A stretch of 64,000 nt of DNA from Glandiceps talaboti (GCF_964340395.1 NC_135568.1:12801776-12865775); one strand, 5' to 3'. Shown: positions 1 through 14,455, numbered from the stretch's first letter. Notes: a model not told the origin generated them from the sequence alone. Numbers and translations are program-made.

Positions 1-16
1 CATACCATTATGCAAT

Positions 17-136
17 GCATGCATGTATGCATACATGCATGCATACATACATACATACATACATACATACATACATACATACATACATACATACATACAT
101 ACATACATACATACATACATACATACATACATACAT

Positions 137-176
<40 letters not shown>

Positions 177-220
177 ACATACATACATACATACATACAT
201 ACATACATACATACATACAT

Positions 221-252
<32 letters not shown>
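17..252. repeat. (ACAT)n/(AC)n compound microsatellite
   Basis: Nearly uninterrupted tetranucleotide ACAT units, broken by two short AC dinucleotide runs near 153-173 and 237-252. All open frames here (Y-I-H-T or M-Y-V-C repeats) are products of the repeat and not genes. Confidence 0.97.
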
Positions 253-253
<1 letters not shown>

Positions 254-3200
254 GCATTATGCAATAATTGAAAGTAATTTCATGTAAATTTGAATTGTGT
301 GGAGCAGATGGCAGAAAGAGAGAGCAGATCAAATGTGTTTCAATTAAGTACAGTTTAAGACTTTGTATAATCGTGCATCTCAAGGGACACTAAAATACAT
401 GCTGGTCCTGCACATGTGGATAATATCATCTACTTTTATTAATTGATACAAATAATGGTATTCATACCTGATGTATTTGATTTATTCAGACTTTTCAGGG
501 GTTCAGTTTTATCATGTGGCTTGTCATGATGCCGACAGAGTCCGCATATCAATTTAGACATGGTTAAGGCCCATTTCGGTTTACGATTAGTGAAAACTGT
601 TGAAAGGTACAGATGTAGCAGAATTTGGTCCTGTCCAAAAGTATGGGTCTAATAGTAATCCTAGGCCTCATGGTTACGCTCACAAGAATTAATAGAGAAT
701 CTTGAATTTAATTCATGGCTTTTAAGTTTTTTGTTTTTATTTGAAAACATTTCTACATTATACTTTTTGCAAATTGAAATTTCTTTGATTTACATCGTTC
801 TTGAAAATATTCCTGTTTTTGTGTCTGCATCTTATCCCTTCCCGTCCCCACAACCACCTTACCCATTCTCTCCCTGCTGTCTGATAGTAGAATTCAAGCT
901 TAGCAAAAAATAAAGTTCTTGTAATACTCAAAAATATAGTTCTTGTAATACTCAAACCGAAAAGTCAATACAGCTCAACAGTTGTCGCACATTACTTGCA
1001 CAAATCAGATTGCGGCAGTTACGCTGTCCCACATTTTGACCGCATTTTGTTTGGGTCACAAGTTAAAACAAACTGCAGTGTATGTAGTCATTGTACAGAT
1101 GGTACAAACTGAAAGCGAGTGTGAGACAATTATAATAAACGTACTTTGAAGGCGCGTGAAACTTCTTCGTCCTCGACACATTTGCTAAATATCGAGTCTT
1201 TGAATTTATCAACACTTTTTCAGTTTCAGTTGTTATTCAATTGAACTGTTAATTCAACTTAAGGCCAGAAATTGCCCATTGCACCAGCTTGTTACAACAA
1301 CAATAATCTATACTCCATTGTCTACAAGAGTATTATAAACCAACATCGCTAGCTAAAACAGTATGTTTCTACATTTGCATAATTGATTACATTAATTCAA
1401 TTTCACAATATAACTGTAGTTAACGACTCGATTAATTGCCAGAAACGCCCCATCATCAAATCGCGTTTACATCCAGCTAGTTTCGAACAGCCTTCACCTT
1501 CGCTTTGATAGAGAGCAAACTCTCAGTCCCTGGAGAATTTACGTAACAAACACGACCGCGAAACAAAGATGTTAACATTGATGGCCACTGAGCGTAAAAT
1601 ATTTGCAGTTACTTAAGGGTTCCGATTTTCAAATTCACGAAAACTACATTTGTCTCGGTTACATCGAACAAGCAAATGTCGGAATATCGTTTTAGAGAGA
1701 TTGATTAACAATGCTAATTCGTCTTGGTTGACAAATTTCTATGAGAATATTATCCGAAATTATCAGCTGGGCTGAGTGAAAAAACTCTGCGGTTGTTCGT
1801 ATCGATCCGTTGCTTGTATGAGGGTCTGCGAATTGATTTTTCTTCACTTGTTAAGATAAGATATGGCTTACTGAAAAGACTTTATCGCATTATTTGGTAA
1901 AATCGAGGGTTACAAAGAGGAATCTGTTAACGATTTTGTCTTTCATCCTTTCTTTTCAGTTTGCGAGTCGCAGAACGTCTCAATGTTTCCCTGTGTCTCT
2001 GTCTGTCTGTCTATAGTGTTGTATGGTTTGTGTGATCAAAAAAGGCACGCCTCTGTAAATGGAAAGTGAAAGCGTACACTCGCAGTCAACATTTGATATG
2101 TGACTTCATTATGTATAACGGGATTATATATCGGATACACAGCAAACAGTAGAAGTGGTAGTATTTCTAGTAGTCAAGTAAACGAAAAAGTCAGTGGTAC
2201 GGTCGGTGCTTTCATTGCTAATTTGGTGGTCGTTTCGCATAACGCCAAATTTACAAAGGACGCCAGTTAATCTAACCCAGAACGACGCCTGCCTCGACCG
2301 TACAAACATTGATACACTTTATTTATCATCTGGTAGGACAAAAATTAAAGACCAATTGTTACATTAATATTTTTTATCAGTTAAAAGGTTCGAATCACCT
2401 AAAGATAGCTCACGCAAAGAAATTTAAAATGTAGCAATATTGGTAAGATCTTGTCGTGCAAGACGATAAAATGTAACAGTGCTTAATAGTAAGATTTTTG
2501 TGGCGCCAGACGATAAAATGTAGCAATGGACAGCAATTTCTTTTCGTGTCAGACGACGTTCGGTTTCATGTTAACCAGCTTCCTTTGTAAGTTCTGAGTA
2601 GTTCGTTCTGTGTAATTTTTTTGTACTGGAATTACTCCCAGTGATTTTTTTATACCAGACACACATAAACACAATTTCTAAAGACTGAAAACAATTTCGC
2701 TATCAGATATAACTGTGGACCTGTCAAGGCTTCCCAATCAGTCTACTGTCTATTCCGGAGTCACCCAGGCCCAGCAACGCATATATAGCACGTGCGGGCC
2801 CAGTTCCATGTGAGTGATCGTCCCCGACTGTTCGAGTAAATTACTCTAGGGGTTCACCCCAAATTTGCACTCAGTCAGTGAAACTCGGCTGAGTGATACG
2901 GCCTAACAATCGAGACTGTATAACGCCATCGTTCTTTTACGTTTATCCCAGTGAAAATTAGTTTCTGTATTGACGTTATTACTATACAGTCATGTTCCTT
3001 CAGATAATGGAGATATCAGAATATACTTTTGAAGACTTTTAATTTCATAAATATTTGAGTCGAAGTCATAGTTTTTTGTGTGTAACTGGTAGTACTTAAA
3101 CCGACTGTTGGCGCCACTTGTGTGTATTCTTTGAGGGTGACATTGGAAAACCTTTCAGGAAACCCTGGAAATTATTGATTATTCCATCAATCAAGCACAA

Positions 3201-3329
3201 TGGAATAAACGACGTAAGGACATTGCTAATTGAAAGGTTTCAAAAAATGAAATACAACTAGGTTAGTTGTATAGCGGGAAAACACTACTAAAAAGATCGA
3301 ATTGCAATCAATGGAAAACTGTGCTAAGG
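253..3329. other. Gene-free stretch, no recognised feature
   Basis: No exon, RNA gene or mobile element could be supported here. A 27-bp direct duplication built on the word TTCTTGTAATACTC lies at 915-953. A loose repeat built on GACGATAAAATGTA occurs twice between 2460 and 2525. The rest is ordinary AT-rich non-coding sequence. Confidence 0.5.
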
Positions 3330-3850
3330 AATAAAGGGAATGGAAGGATATGTGTATGGAGTGGGGGAAAGAATGGGAAGAGGAAAGGAAAGGAATTAGA
3401 GGTGATCGTAAGAGAAGGGAACGAAGCGAAAGAAATTGAGAGAAGGGGGAAAAGTAAGGGAAAGAGGGGCATAAGAGGAGAGGAGCTCGAGATGAGATAT
3501 AGGAGAGGTGTGGAGAGGGAAGAGAAGTGAAATGAAGGAGATGAGAGGAGGCGGAGGAGAGATGGGAAAAGGTGAAGGTGGGAAGGGACGAGAAGGGAAT
3601 GGAAGGGGAGGGAAGGGAAGGAGATGTGAGGAGAGATGTGAAGAGGGAAGGAAAGAAAAGGGATGGAGAGAAAAGGGAAGGAAGGGAAGTGAAAGAGAAG
3701 GTAAGGGAATGGAAAGGATGGAATGAAATGAAAACAGAGGAGACGAGACGAAAGGATAGGATGGGAGCGAAGGTGAGGGGAGAGGAAATGCTTTTAAAAA
3801 TGCAAATGAGAAAGCCGAGGAGTGAAAGAATGGAAGGGATGTGAGAATTA
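3330..3850 (+). repeat. Degenerate GA-rich polypurine tract
   Basis: About 520 bases are almost all purine on the + strand, built from varied GGAAG, GAGA and GGGAA words rather than a clean repeat unit. The frames that stay open across it (S/F/P-rich on one strand, E/R/K/G-rich on the other) are explained by the composition. Such tracts are known to favour triplex DNA and to confuse gene finders. Confidence 0.85.
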
Positions 3851-6800
3851 TGGGAGGAAACGCAAATAGCATTGACCTCAATTAGATACGAAATGAAAAT
3901 AAGAGTAAACACACAAAAAATAAATGTATTTCAAGTGAATACATAAAAACGTTGATGATTACAACGTGGATAGAAGTTAACTTTGTGATACATTTAGTAT
4001 TCTGTGTGACGTCATACGTGTACCATGTATCACTAATAACAAATACTACATACAGTGAATAATGATATAATACTTCACAAATTTTGACAGGAAACACACA
4101 CACCTGATCTACAAACACTTTTTACAGTAGGCAGTGTAGAAATACAAATTGGCTAGTAATGAAGTCAAAATGGCCACAGAACAATTCGGAGGGGGAAGTG
4201 TGTGTGTGTATAATACAATGTCCTGAAGTAGGGTAAGATGAATCCTGTGATTTCCATTTTGAAGACAGGGTGTGAGTTTAGGATATTTCTAGTGTTTTGA
4301 TTTTTATGGGGTTGGATTTTTTTTAAATACTTTTTTAGAATATCTACATTAGAACTAAATAACTTATACATATGGATACAATATTTCATTTTTTTACATC
4401 TGGATTGCGGAAGTGTTCAGAATTCTAACGATAATTGTATATGGTGACGTCACAATTATTATGACGTCAACTTGATGTCTTTGTTCACTGCACCTCCACT
4501 GGCAGACGTGCCAGTGTCGTTATTGCAGAGAAAAAACTGTTTACTGAGTAACACCTTCTGATCTCTTTTGCGTTTTTATTTTCTTACCAAATGTGATATA
4601 TTTGATATCAATGATCTGCAAACTTTAGTTATCTCTTTCAAAACTTACACTTTACAAGCGAAAATACTGCAAAATTGTTTTCCAAGGTTTTTGAAATGTT
4701 GCATTTTTAAAAAGTGTAAGAAATTAAAAACTTAAAATAGATCAGAATGAGTTATGCCGCGACATATCAACTGGGGCCAGTTTAGTCAAAATTCGAGGTG
4801 GAGTGAGTGATATATTTACATCAGCAACGTTATTACTATTAAGTAAGTAAGTTTATTTCTACAAGAAACGTCAGACTACTGGCGATATTCAAGGGATAAA
4901 TGTGACGAGTTCGTCTTGGAATAGTCAAATTGTATTAAATTCTTCGGTTTCCGAGATTGTTTACTGTCGATTTGATGTAGATACAGTCAAACTTCCCGTA
5001 TAAGTCAATATCAGCTGAGTGAGTCACACCAACGTCTGTGGTGATCGTATAAAAAAAGTGATGAAAAATTGATGAAACTTGGTGCTCGTTATCGCCATAT
5101 ACTGAAACTTGTCGCTCTTGCTTTCCTCAAATTTAATCTGAAGTAGTCACTTAAAACACGGAAATAGGAAACAGGTGTTGCAGTGGTGTGGTGACGTATT
5201 CTCGTGCTGTGTCCCATGTTCACCAGTCTGACACCTATCTGACCAAGTCCCGCACATTTTGACCTTTCACTGTATGATGCACTTTCCCGCGGTAAACATT
5301 CACCGAACAGAATTCTTGCTTCGTTGTTATTTTAGGGAAAAAACGTTATTTTGGGCACAAATCAAAGAAAATGCCATTTTCAGAGCATAAAAAAATTTTC
5401 TTCTGGAAATATGTACTTCCCTAATTTTTTGTACGCTGATTCGTCATATTGGGTACCAAAACGTGCATTTTCTCTCAAAAACGTTCGCCGAACTTCATTT
5501 TGGGTAACATTTTAAAATTAGATTTCAGTTGATTAGTATCAAAAGTTTCCATTCAGGAACTATGCAATTTATATCAATTTTGATACAACTATTTGCCATA
5601 TTGTCACCGTTACATACACCTTCTCACGGAAATCATCTGAAAAAAAAAATTGCCTTCCTGTAATTTTTTTTACCTTTTAAACTTTATTTTGACCAAAAAT
5701 GAAAGAGTTTCTCTTTTTCTGGTTCTCAGTATCGACATTTTTCTTCTAGAAACGATATATTTTACTTAAATGTTCACATGCTTGAATTGGCCGTCATAGT
5801 TTTGCAACATGTCTCCTTGCGAACGAAATATAGTACATGTAGATGCAATTTTCGATGTACTTCTGTTGGTTCATTTTAACCCTTTGTTAATGAAACAAGA
5901 GAGATAAAATTGCGAGTGCAATAATCCACTAGTAAAGAACTTGAATGAAAAGGAGACACTGAAGATAATTACTGTAGTACTTGGAGCTGTGTTATGATTC
6001 GTCAATTCTGGTCATGTGGGATTTGACCGGCGTGTGTGATCTTTCTTGTGTGACTGTAACTGTATCACTAACCATTCCCGTATTTCACTATCACGTTATC
6101 AAATTTATCTGAATGCTGCAAGTGCTTTATTATTAAGGGGGCCCATTAACCTTTTCACTAAAATGATGGCGTTTGACCGCGGGTCGTTCACGTGCTTTAC
6201 AAATTCGACGTATTGTGAGTCCAAAATAGAGTTAATATCCAACCGCGGTTGATTTGCTCGCTTCATGAATGATCAATTTTATGATAAACCTACGTGTACT
6301 ATTTTAAGAACGCAAACGGTGTGATTAACTAATGACTCGAGGGACAGAGTGAGGTAATACAAAGTCTCTACACGTACCAAACTGGTATGCTTTCCCGGAG
6401 ATATCGCTCGCCACCGTCGTTTCCGGGTATCTTTGATTTCAACCATAAACTGTACGACTAGAAAATGTGATAAGAATATACAAATAAATCAACCCCCTCC
6501 CCCTACCCCCCAATAAATAGGTACAAGATGAGTTACTAAAACAGAATACGTAGAAAAGTGACAAGACGTTGCCAACCTATTTTAAACGTTCGCAAATGTT
6601 TAACATGAGTAAGTTTCCGGGTTATAGCAAATATTAGTCGCTGCGTGCACGTCACTGACAAACAAAGCTTTCTACTGCGTCGTGCATACAATTTAAAACG
6701 CATATTCAACAAATTCATTCTTTTGACGAATTCAAATAATAAATGCTAACATCCATAATAAATACAAACTTACTAAAAAGTGTGGTAGTTTTTACAAAAA

Positions 6801-7831
6801 TGATGACAAAAATCCACAAGTGAAGTCATTTTTATCAAAAAATAAAATAATGGTAGAATGTGTTATACGCATGTATTTACATCATTCATTCATTTGTATG
6901 ATATACACCACGTTTTATTAATTGTAATACCATACCTTTATGCCTTGGGAATACTCAATACCCTTAATGTCAATGAGCAATTAAAATTGTGATCTGTAAA
7001 ACAATTACGGGTCAACCAAGGGGTCAAACATAGTTCGCGGCAACAATTTCCCGCTCTATACCCTTGCATGAGATTCGAGTCTTACGATACGCAATTTCAG
7101 CACTGTGTTTTAATTCTATTTCTCGGCATTTTCTGACAATTTTGTTCAAGTTCTAGTTGTTCATGATCATGACACTAAACCCTAAAGGGGGGGGGGGGCA
7201 ACAAGAAAATCTCAGATTCAAATTAAACTGTGTTTCGGATTTTAAAAAAGAGAATTTAGGAAGTAGATACTCCTCGTTTGTGTGAGAAACAGGTGAGGGG
7301 AATGTGTGTGTTAGGAATTGTGGTGACGTGAATGTGTTCACTCGGCAATGTAACAGAATGTGTTAGAACTAGTGTAGACAGTAAAACGTATTCTCGGAGG
7401 GCCCCCGGTAATGAAATATTCCATGTTAAACTAACCGTAAAATTGAATTAAATTAAGTATGGATATATATGTATATATGGTTAGTACTGAAGGACAATAC
7501 ACACCCACGACATGCTCTAGTTTATTTATAAAATAAACATGTATTCCGGTGGTAGTCTGTGATGATATAATTTATCGATAAATGTAAAACGTAAAATCGG
7601 CGGCGTTGAGGTTATAGTAGAGACAATTCATCGCTTAGAGTTGATTCTTGTGTAAATGATAGTTTTCCGTTTATATAATCCTCTGCCTCGTTTAGCTAGC
7701 TATGAGATTGTTCTTGGAAAAAATGTACACAGTTCGGGAAGAGTGAAACGGTCAACTATGATATCAAAGTATGTAACTTGTATGTCTAGCAATTAACTGG
7801 TGTATGGGTTGATTAGGTGGGTTGTTACTGC

Positions 7832-7832
<1 letters not shown>
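3851..7832. other. Gene-free stretch with scattered CRE palindromes
   Basis: No coding exon is recognisable. The only distinct words are three perfect TGACGTCA palindromes at 4007-4014, 4445-4452 and 4462-4469, plus a G homopolymer near 7187-7198. AT content is high throughout. Confidence 0.45.
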
Positions 7833-7887
<55 letters not shown>

Positions 7888-7888
7888 G

Positions 7889-7949
<61 letters not shown>
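7833..7949. repeat. (GATT)n microsatellite
   Basis: About 29 GATT units with only one small interruption (GGTT) near 7879-7890. Confidence 0.97.
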
Positions 7950-8285
7950 GAATTGGATGGTGTATTATTGCTTTGTATTGTCATTATTAGAAAAGAACAG
8001 TGCGTGAACTGACCACTTCAATTGAGCGTCGTTTATGTATAATGTCCGCCTTTTGCTAGAAGGCTATTTTTCAGTCTTAATTTTGCTTTGTCCGGCAGCC
8101 GTTTGAACTAAATACTGGTTTACTTGTTACAGTAACGTGCTGAACTATTTTACCTCTGCCAACGAGAATTTGGTGTCTCTCTGTTTACTTGTTTTTGTTT
8201 GGTTGTAAGAAAATTTAGGAAAAAACGAATGATTAGTCACTGTCAAATTATTGCATGTAAACACCCATAGCAGTGGTCAGTAGGT

Positions 8286-8765
8286 GAACAAATCGCGGAT
8301 GGAACGCCCAACAGTCTAATTAAACTAACATGTTAATTAAACCGACGATTTTTAATTCATAAGAACAAATCGCAGATGAAACACCCAGCAATTTAAGTAA
8401 TAGAACTTTTAATTAACTCGACGTGAGTCTTTTTTTTATTTCAGAACAAATTACGGGATGATCATATGAAACACCCAACAGTTTAATTACATTGCCATTT
8501 TTAATTATATCGACGCTTTTTAATTGAGAAGAAGAAATTGTGGATGGACGATCCTGCAGTTACTTAATTGCATTTTTGATTAAATCGAATTTTTTGAATT
8601 AATAATTAAGAACAAATCGCGGATGGAATACAATCAGTTAATTTAATGGCATTTTTAATTGTACCGAGTCTTTTTATTTATAAGAACAAATCGGTTATGG
8701 AACACCAGCAGTTTAATTAAATTACACATTTAATTAAATCTCCGGCTTTAATTTCGTGCTCACAA
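8286..8765 (+). repeat. AT-rich minisatellite, about six 74-87 bp units
   Basis: Each unit begins with a variant of GAACAAATCGCGGATGGAA and then runs through a CACCCAGCAGTTTAATTAA-like segment and a TTTTTAATTAAATCGACG-like segment. Unit starts are near 8286, 8363, 8444, 8531, 8610 and 8684, with a decayed last copy near 8760. Units are clearly diverged, so the array is old. TAATTA words are the most conserved part. Confidence 0.85.
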
Positions 8766-9061
8766 ATTGAAGATAGAGACAGCCATTGCAAGTAACAATA
8801 GCTAATTATCATTAAACCACGGCATCATGGATTGGTATTACTACAATCCACCATTGAGCTCTAACCATAATAGGCGGCCTTCTTTTTTAATATAATGTAA
8901 CTAAACGGCTGGGTGTTAGCGATGGTATGCACTCTACGAAATGGCCTGTAAATCCATCCGTTTTCGATTCGTTTTCGATTGTCAAATATACTTTCATCCA
9001 CGCTCACAATTCAGGTGCAAGTTACTGGAATTTTGTCGCTGATCGACTGTCTGAGGTCATC

Positions 9062-9107
9062 GGTGGTGGTGATGGTTGTAATGGTGGTAGTGGTGGTGGT
9101 AGTGGTG

Positions 9108-9139
<32 letters not shown>

Positions 9140-9221
9140 GATGGTGGTAGTAGTAGTAGTAGTATAGTAGTAATAATAATAGTAGTAGTAGTAGTAGTAG
9201 TAGTAGTAGCAGCAGTAGTAA

Positions 9222-9290
<69 letters not shown>

Positions 9291-9445
9291 GTGGTGATGG
9301 TGGTGGTAGTAGTAGTAGTAGTGGTAGTGGGTGGTGGTGGTGGTGGTGGTAGTAGTAGTAGTAGTATAGTAATAGTAGTAGTAGTAGTAGTAACAGTACT
9401 AGTAGCAAAAGTAGTAGTAGTAGTAGTAGTAGTGCAGTAGTAGTG

Positions 9446-9526
<81 letters not shown>
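9062..9526. repeat. (GTA)n/(GTG)n trinucleotide repeat region
   Basis: About 465 bases of GTA units with GTG-rich and GTGATG patches. Homopolymeric frames (poly-Val, Ser, Gly, Tyr, Thr) arise from the repeat and are not genes. Confidence 0.97.
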
Positions 9527-12500
9527 TTTATATCGGTTTGTGTTGCATGTATTTGATAAGTCTGTCTGGATCACCTCCGTTACTGATATCACATGGTTCA
9601 GATTTCGCTGACTGCACTTTGGCTGTCCCCGCGGGCACACTTTCTCCTTTTCATTCTTTTAGGCAGTAATGTCGACTACCATTTACAATATTCTAGACAC
9701 GAAAAGCTACCAACAATCCATTTGAGCACAACAACAACTATGCCTAACCGTTGATATGTTTGATCTATTGTTTATTTTCTTATAGTAAATCAAACATATT
9801 TCTCGACTATCCTTTTTCAATGTAATATTTATCTTAGCATTCAGTCTGTCGGTCAATATTTTGATAAAGGATAAAGATTCCGTCGGATTGTTCAACTTTC
9901 CCTTCCATTTGCTGCGTTACAACTTAACAGCCCGCAGCAGAAATTTGTCGCTTTATTTCACCTGCAATAAGTAGTTTTCCTAATCACCGCTCATTCACAA
10001 ACGTTGCGTGTTTTTTGAGGGGTTAAACCAAGCGTTTAAATATTGTCACTTTAGCTATTTCAGAAGTGGCGTAACACACAGTTTGAATGGGGTGCAATGT
10101 TCCAGTAATCCTGTTAATTATTCTTAACGACAAGAGATTTCTTGTAGCTGTTTTCCGTAACAAATGATGTAAGTGAGCATTTGCAATCACGGCAATTACT
10201 TTCCGCGTGAAAAGTTTACTCTAAAGACAAAAGAATGGTAACAAACAAATTCAGATAACGCTCCTCTCAAAAAACCTCGTCTGACAAGGTGCCCAGAAAT
10301 TGTGCTCAGATGTGTACTGTCAATTATTCCATTAGTTCTATACATTTATACACATTTTATGTGTTTAATTTCAGTTTAATAAAGATTGTTGCAAAATGTC
10401 CGAATTCCTATCGGTGTTACCTAACGGAGGAGAAAGGTTTATTTAAACGTGTTTAGTTATGGAGACTTGTCGCTTTTACAATCTAGTTGTATTCAGCTAT
10501 CAAAGTGTTGTTATCTATCAAGAAAAACGTAAACCTAAAATTGTCAAACAGTCGGATTCGATAACAAATGTCGCGTACAGTCGACTGGCGAACGCCTTTT
10601 TTTAAAGCGACAACTTGAACTAACTGTCTGCAGTTTCTGTCTGTGCATTCTGTAATGGTGTCAGTAATGCTATCGCAGAAGAACAATGAAAGCTTTCCGA
10701 CCTGTTCGACCTTGGACTGGTGCCAAGATATGCTCAGACTTTAAGAACAATAGCAGTGTGTGATAGAATGTAAAAGATCTCATTACGTGAGGTGCCTGGT
10801 AGGAGAGCTGGACATCACCTGCACTGGTAGGGTGACGCCCAATCTGGGTTGAGCCATCGATTGGCAATATCAAATCGAGAGTCTTGTTTACGTCATATGC
10901 CCAGACTTGTACTTTAGATCACTGACCTCGAAGGGGGTACGTAGAAAGGGGGTCAGAAATTAAATGGCATTATTAGAAAAGAACATTATTCGCGGTGAAG
11001 TCGGTATGAGGCTAACAGGTGCAGGTGCAGGTTTTGGGATGGGCCCAGCGATGTACAAGTGCTATTGTCCGTGTTGCTATTCTTTATTCCCCCGATTCTT
11101 TACATTCGGCATACGTAAGCCCCTATTTAGAGTGGCCCTCAAAAAAGGGTTTAATCTTTTTTTTTTGAAACACAGAGGTCCCAAGCGTCATCTTACGTTC
11201 TTCATGAGGCATTCACAGAACATCAAACGACGGATGTTCTGTTCTTCAAACATGGAATGTAGTACACCGCGACCATTACATCTACATATGCATACAGTTA
11301 ATATACTGGCATAAAAAGTGAACAACAAATTTATTGCGACATGGAAGATATAGGCACATGTGTGGACTCAAATCCACACATTTGACCACGCAAATAGCAA
11401 CAGTCACTACACAATTACAATGATTTGTGTCCAAATTCCTTCCGCAGCCCATACTTGTCCTGGTACGAGGCAAACTTTGAACGTGTAAAATATGTTGAGT
11501 ACAAGTTTTTTATTGAGTGAAAGTAGAAAACAGTCTAAAAGTGACAGCATTTCGTGACAATTCATGTATTTGAAAACCGGTAAAACCGTTACAACATCGA
11601 GTGACGAACTTGACGTGAACAAGTTGTAACACTGAGATGAAAAGATCATCCCAATAACTGATGTACAAGCACAGACAAGTAACTTGTCTGTAATACAACA
11701 TATTTGCATTGTCCATAGTAGCGCCAGTGTAGTGTAGATAATTGAAGCGAATTACAAAGAACTAAACTGTATACATGTAGAACCAACGTAACCCTTCGTT
11801 TTACAAAAACAGTACTGTCTACCTTCTGTTTAAGACTTTGGTGTGCACTTCAATGCTGGCAGTATATCAAACATCTTTCACTTGATTTTTCCGAGGTACG
11901 GGTGTTCTCAAGTTAATGGAGCGGATATGCCTTCTTACACACAGCTCTTGTTGGATTTGAAGGAAGGGCCTCTATCTACGTACGTCATGCATTTCGTCGA
12001 AATACATCGACAGGTGATGTCATAGGTGCACATGACTAACCATCTTGTCAGGTAAATTTATTGTTCGGCGTTTAATTCGCAACCTGCTCACCGAGTGCAA
12101 TTAAACTCCCATGCTATTATTTTGTCACACAAGAGGCGAAGTTTTCCGGCGTCGCAATATTTTTCCTCCGATATTGATTTCTTAAATCAATTAAGGGGAA
12201 GGCAAACGATGTGTACTTGGTCTAATTGGAATGGTACAAGGCGAATAGAGAATGCAGTTCTATGAAACTCGAAACCTGAATAACATCTACTTAGATTAAT
12301 GAAGTTGTGTGCGTTTTAGTCGCCTACGTTTCAATGTATATTAGTAAGTATTCCAGACTCTAAAAATACACACGGCAAGTGCTGATCTCTCTGCAAGCTT
12401 TCGAAGTTGAATATTAACGGAATGTTGAAGTTGGGGTACATTTCGTGTGTAGAAATATCCACCTGGATGTGGTGAGTGTACACGGTATGAGGGCTAAATT

Positions 12501-13740
12501 GCAAAACATGGTTATACTACCTCTTAATGCACTAATGGAAAGGGCTCACCTTGAATCGTTGATGTCACCAGTGCGACTAGCAGAATTACGTGATGTTTTA
12601 TCATTTTGATGTGGTTATACAGATAAACACCATTGTGTCCTTTCCCCGGTAAAGTTGAGTTATCAAGGTAACGACGTCACAGGATCGCCTCTCCCATTTA
12701 ATCCCACACACACCGACCAAAATATCAACGCTGTGAATGGAGAGCCCCGCCCCCTAGAGAGCCCCCCTAACACAGTACGAATTCATGGTATTACTGGTTA
12801 CGTATACCATTTGCATATAAACTTGTAATACATCCGTATTTACTCATCAGTGGAGAACGCTTGAATAAATGGTTTCGCTAACTCATTCACTACTACTTCC
12901 ATCACACGATAATCTATAACCACTACTAATTGGAATAAGTATTTATAAAGAGATCAATTTTGGATTTGCTGAAGAACACTTACAAATTTCAGGGTCGGTT
13001 ATCACTACCGCTACACTAAATTCGACGTACTATGAAAGTTTTCCATATTTTACTTAACCGTGCACTATATTTAATCACATCGAATCATTATTAATGTCAA
13101 AACTTATACTTGTCGTTTGAATGCAGTATGCAAATCAACGGCATGACGTAACATTTAGCACTGAAGCAGTTACTAGTAATATTTCATTGCACAATCTGTA
13201 AACTTCAGAGTTCACGGGCTCACTTTTGACCGAGCCTGAGTAAAGTATAATACACAGACTATGATTTTCTTTGACGACGGAACCCAGTTAAGTTGAAATA
13301 AACTCTTCTGGCTCAACAAATTTGCACAAACATTAATTGTTACATTGTATCGTTTGATTCCACACAACTTTAATTGCTACATTTTAACCATTGGTATTAA
13401 TTAAAAATGACACCAATATTGGTGATATTATTATTATTGTCGCGATAGATGCAGATGCAGATGATAAGAAAAAGCATTTAGTGAGTCGAGCTAGACATTA
13501 TAAAATGTAGCGATATGACTGCTCGTTCCATGTCAGTGTTTACTGGATGTGTTTGATACAACTATGCAGAAACCAATAAAAAACTGTACATGCTACATTT
13601 TAAGATAGCAAGATTGAATGCTTATTGGTAGCACTTTATTGTGTCATTTACATATTTTTATGGCAGGATTTACTAGTTGCTACAAGATTCAATACATTAC
13701 AGTAGTTTGATTAACATAAGTACAAAAAAGTAGTACACTT
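9527..13740. other. Gene-free stretch, no recognised feature
   Basis: No exon or RNA gene is supported. A 116-codon frame at 10964-11314 has no recognisable domain and no splice or compositional support. A perfect 14-bp palindrome CACCAATATTGGTG sits at 13411-13424. Confidence 0.45.
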
Positions 13741-13742
13741 CT

Positions 13743-13850
<108 letters not shown>

Positions 13851-14393
13851 GTAAACGTCTCGTCGTCCTCTCTCTGTTTACGTGTAAACATCTCGTCGTC
13901 CAGTCGAGTTTGTATGCGACTCGTTCTCTTTAATTTCTCTTTCTCTGACTGGACAGCCTCTCTGTCTCATACAGAAGTACTACGTTTTCTGTCCATTCAT
14001 CTCTCATAGTAATCGCGCTTTTTAGTTATTGTAGCCTTCTTGCCTTGTGACCACTTTTATCACTCGGTCTTATTAATCATAGTTGGTGTTTTATATTTCC
14101 CTTTCAGTTTTCGACATCAGCGTTTTGTACGAAATAAGTATATTATATCGTGTTTCAAGGATTGGCAAGATAGCGTTTATATGTATCCTTTAGAATATTT
14201 GTTACTATGACAACCATGTTTTCTGTGAAACATAACTCTGTACCATAGGCTCGTCTGAAATGTATATTTTTCGATATTCGTGATATTTTACGTGGTCCTC
14301 AGGACTTGAGTTGTTATTTGCCTTCATCCATATATGAAATACTGAAGAATGTAGTTCGCAAGATAATTTACCATTGATTATGCATTTGGAAAA

Positions 14394-14400
14394 GACAGAC

Positions 14401-14454
<54 letters not shown>
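14394..14454. repeat. (GACA)n microsatellite
   Basis: About 14 GACA units with one GAGA variant near the start. Confidence 0.96.

Positions 14455-14455
<1 letters not shown>

Noticed and set aside
2380-2400. GGTTCGAATCA, a B-box-like word
   Set aside because: No A box, anticodon arm or acceptor stem at tRNA spacing upstream.
3226-3912. 228-codon Ser/Phe/Pro-rich frame, - strand, and its + strand mirror frames
   Set aside because: Entirely explained by the GA-rich polypurine tract, where stop codons are rare on the pyrimidine strand.
9011-9640. 209-codon Tyr/Thr-rich frame and related frames
   Set aside because: Translation of the GTA/GTG trinucleotide repeat.
10964-11314. 116-codon open frame, + strand
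   Set aside because: No recognisable domain, no splice or start context beyond chance, and its composition matches surrounding non-coding sequence.
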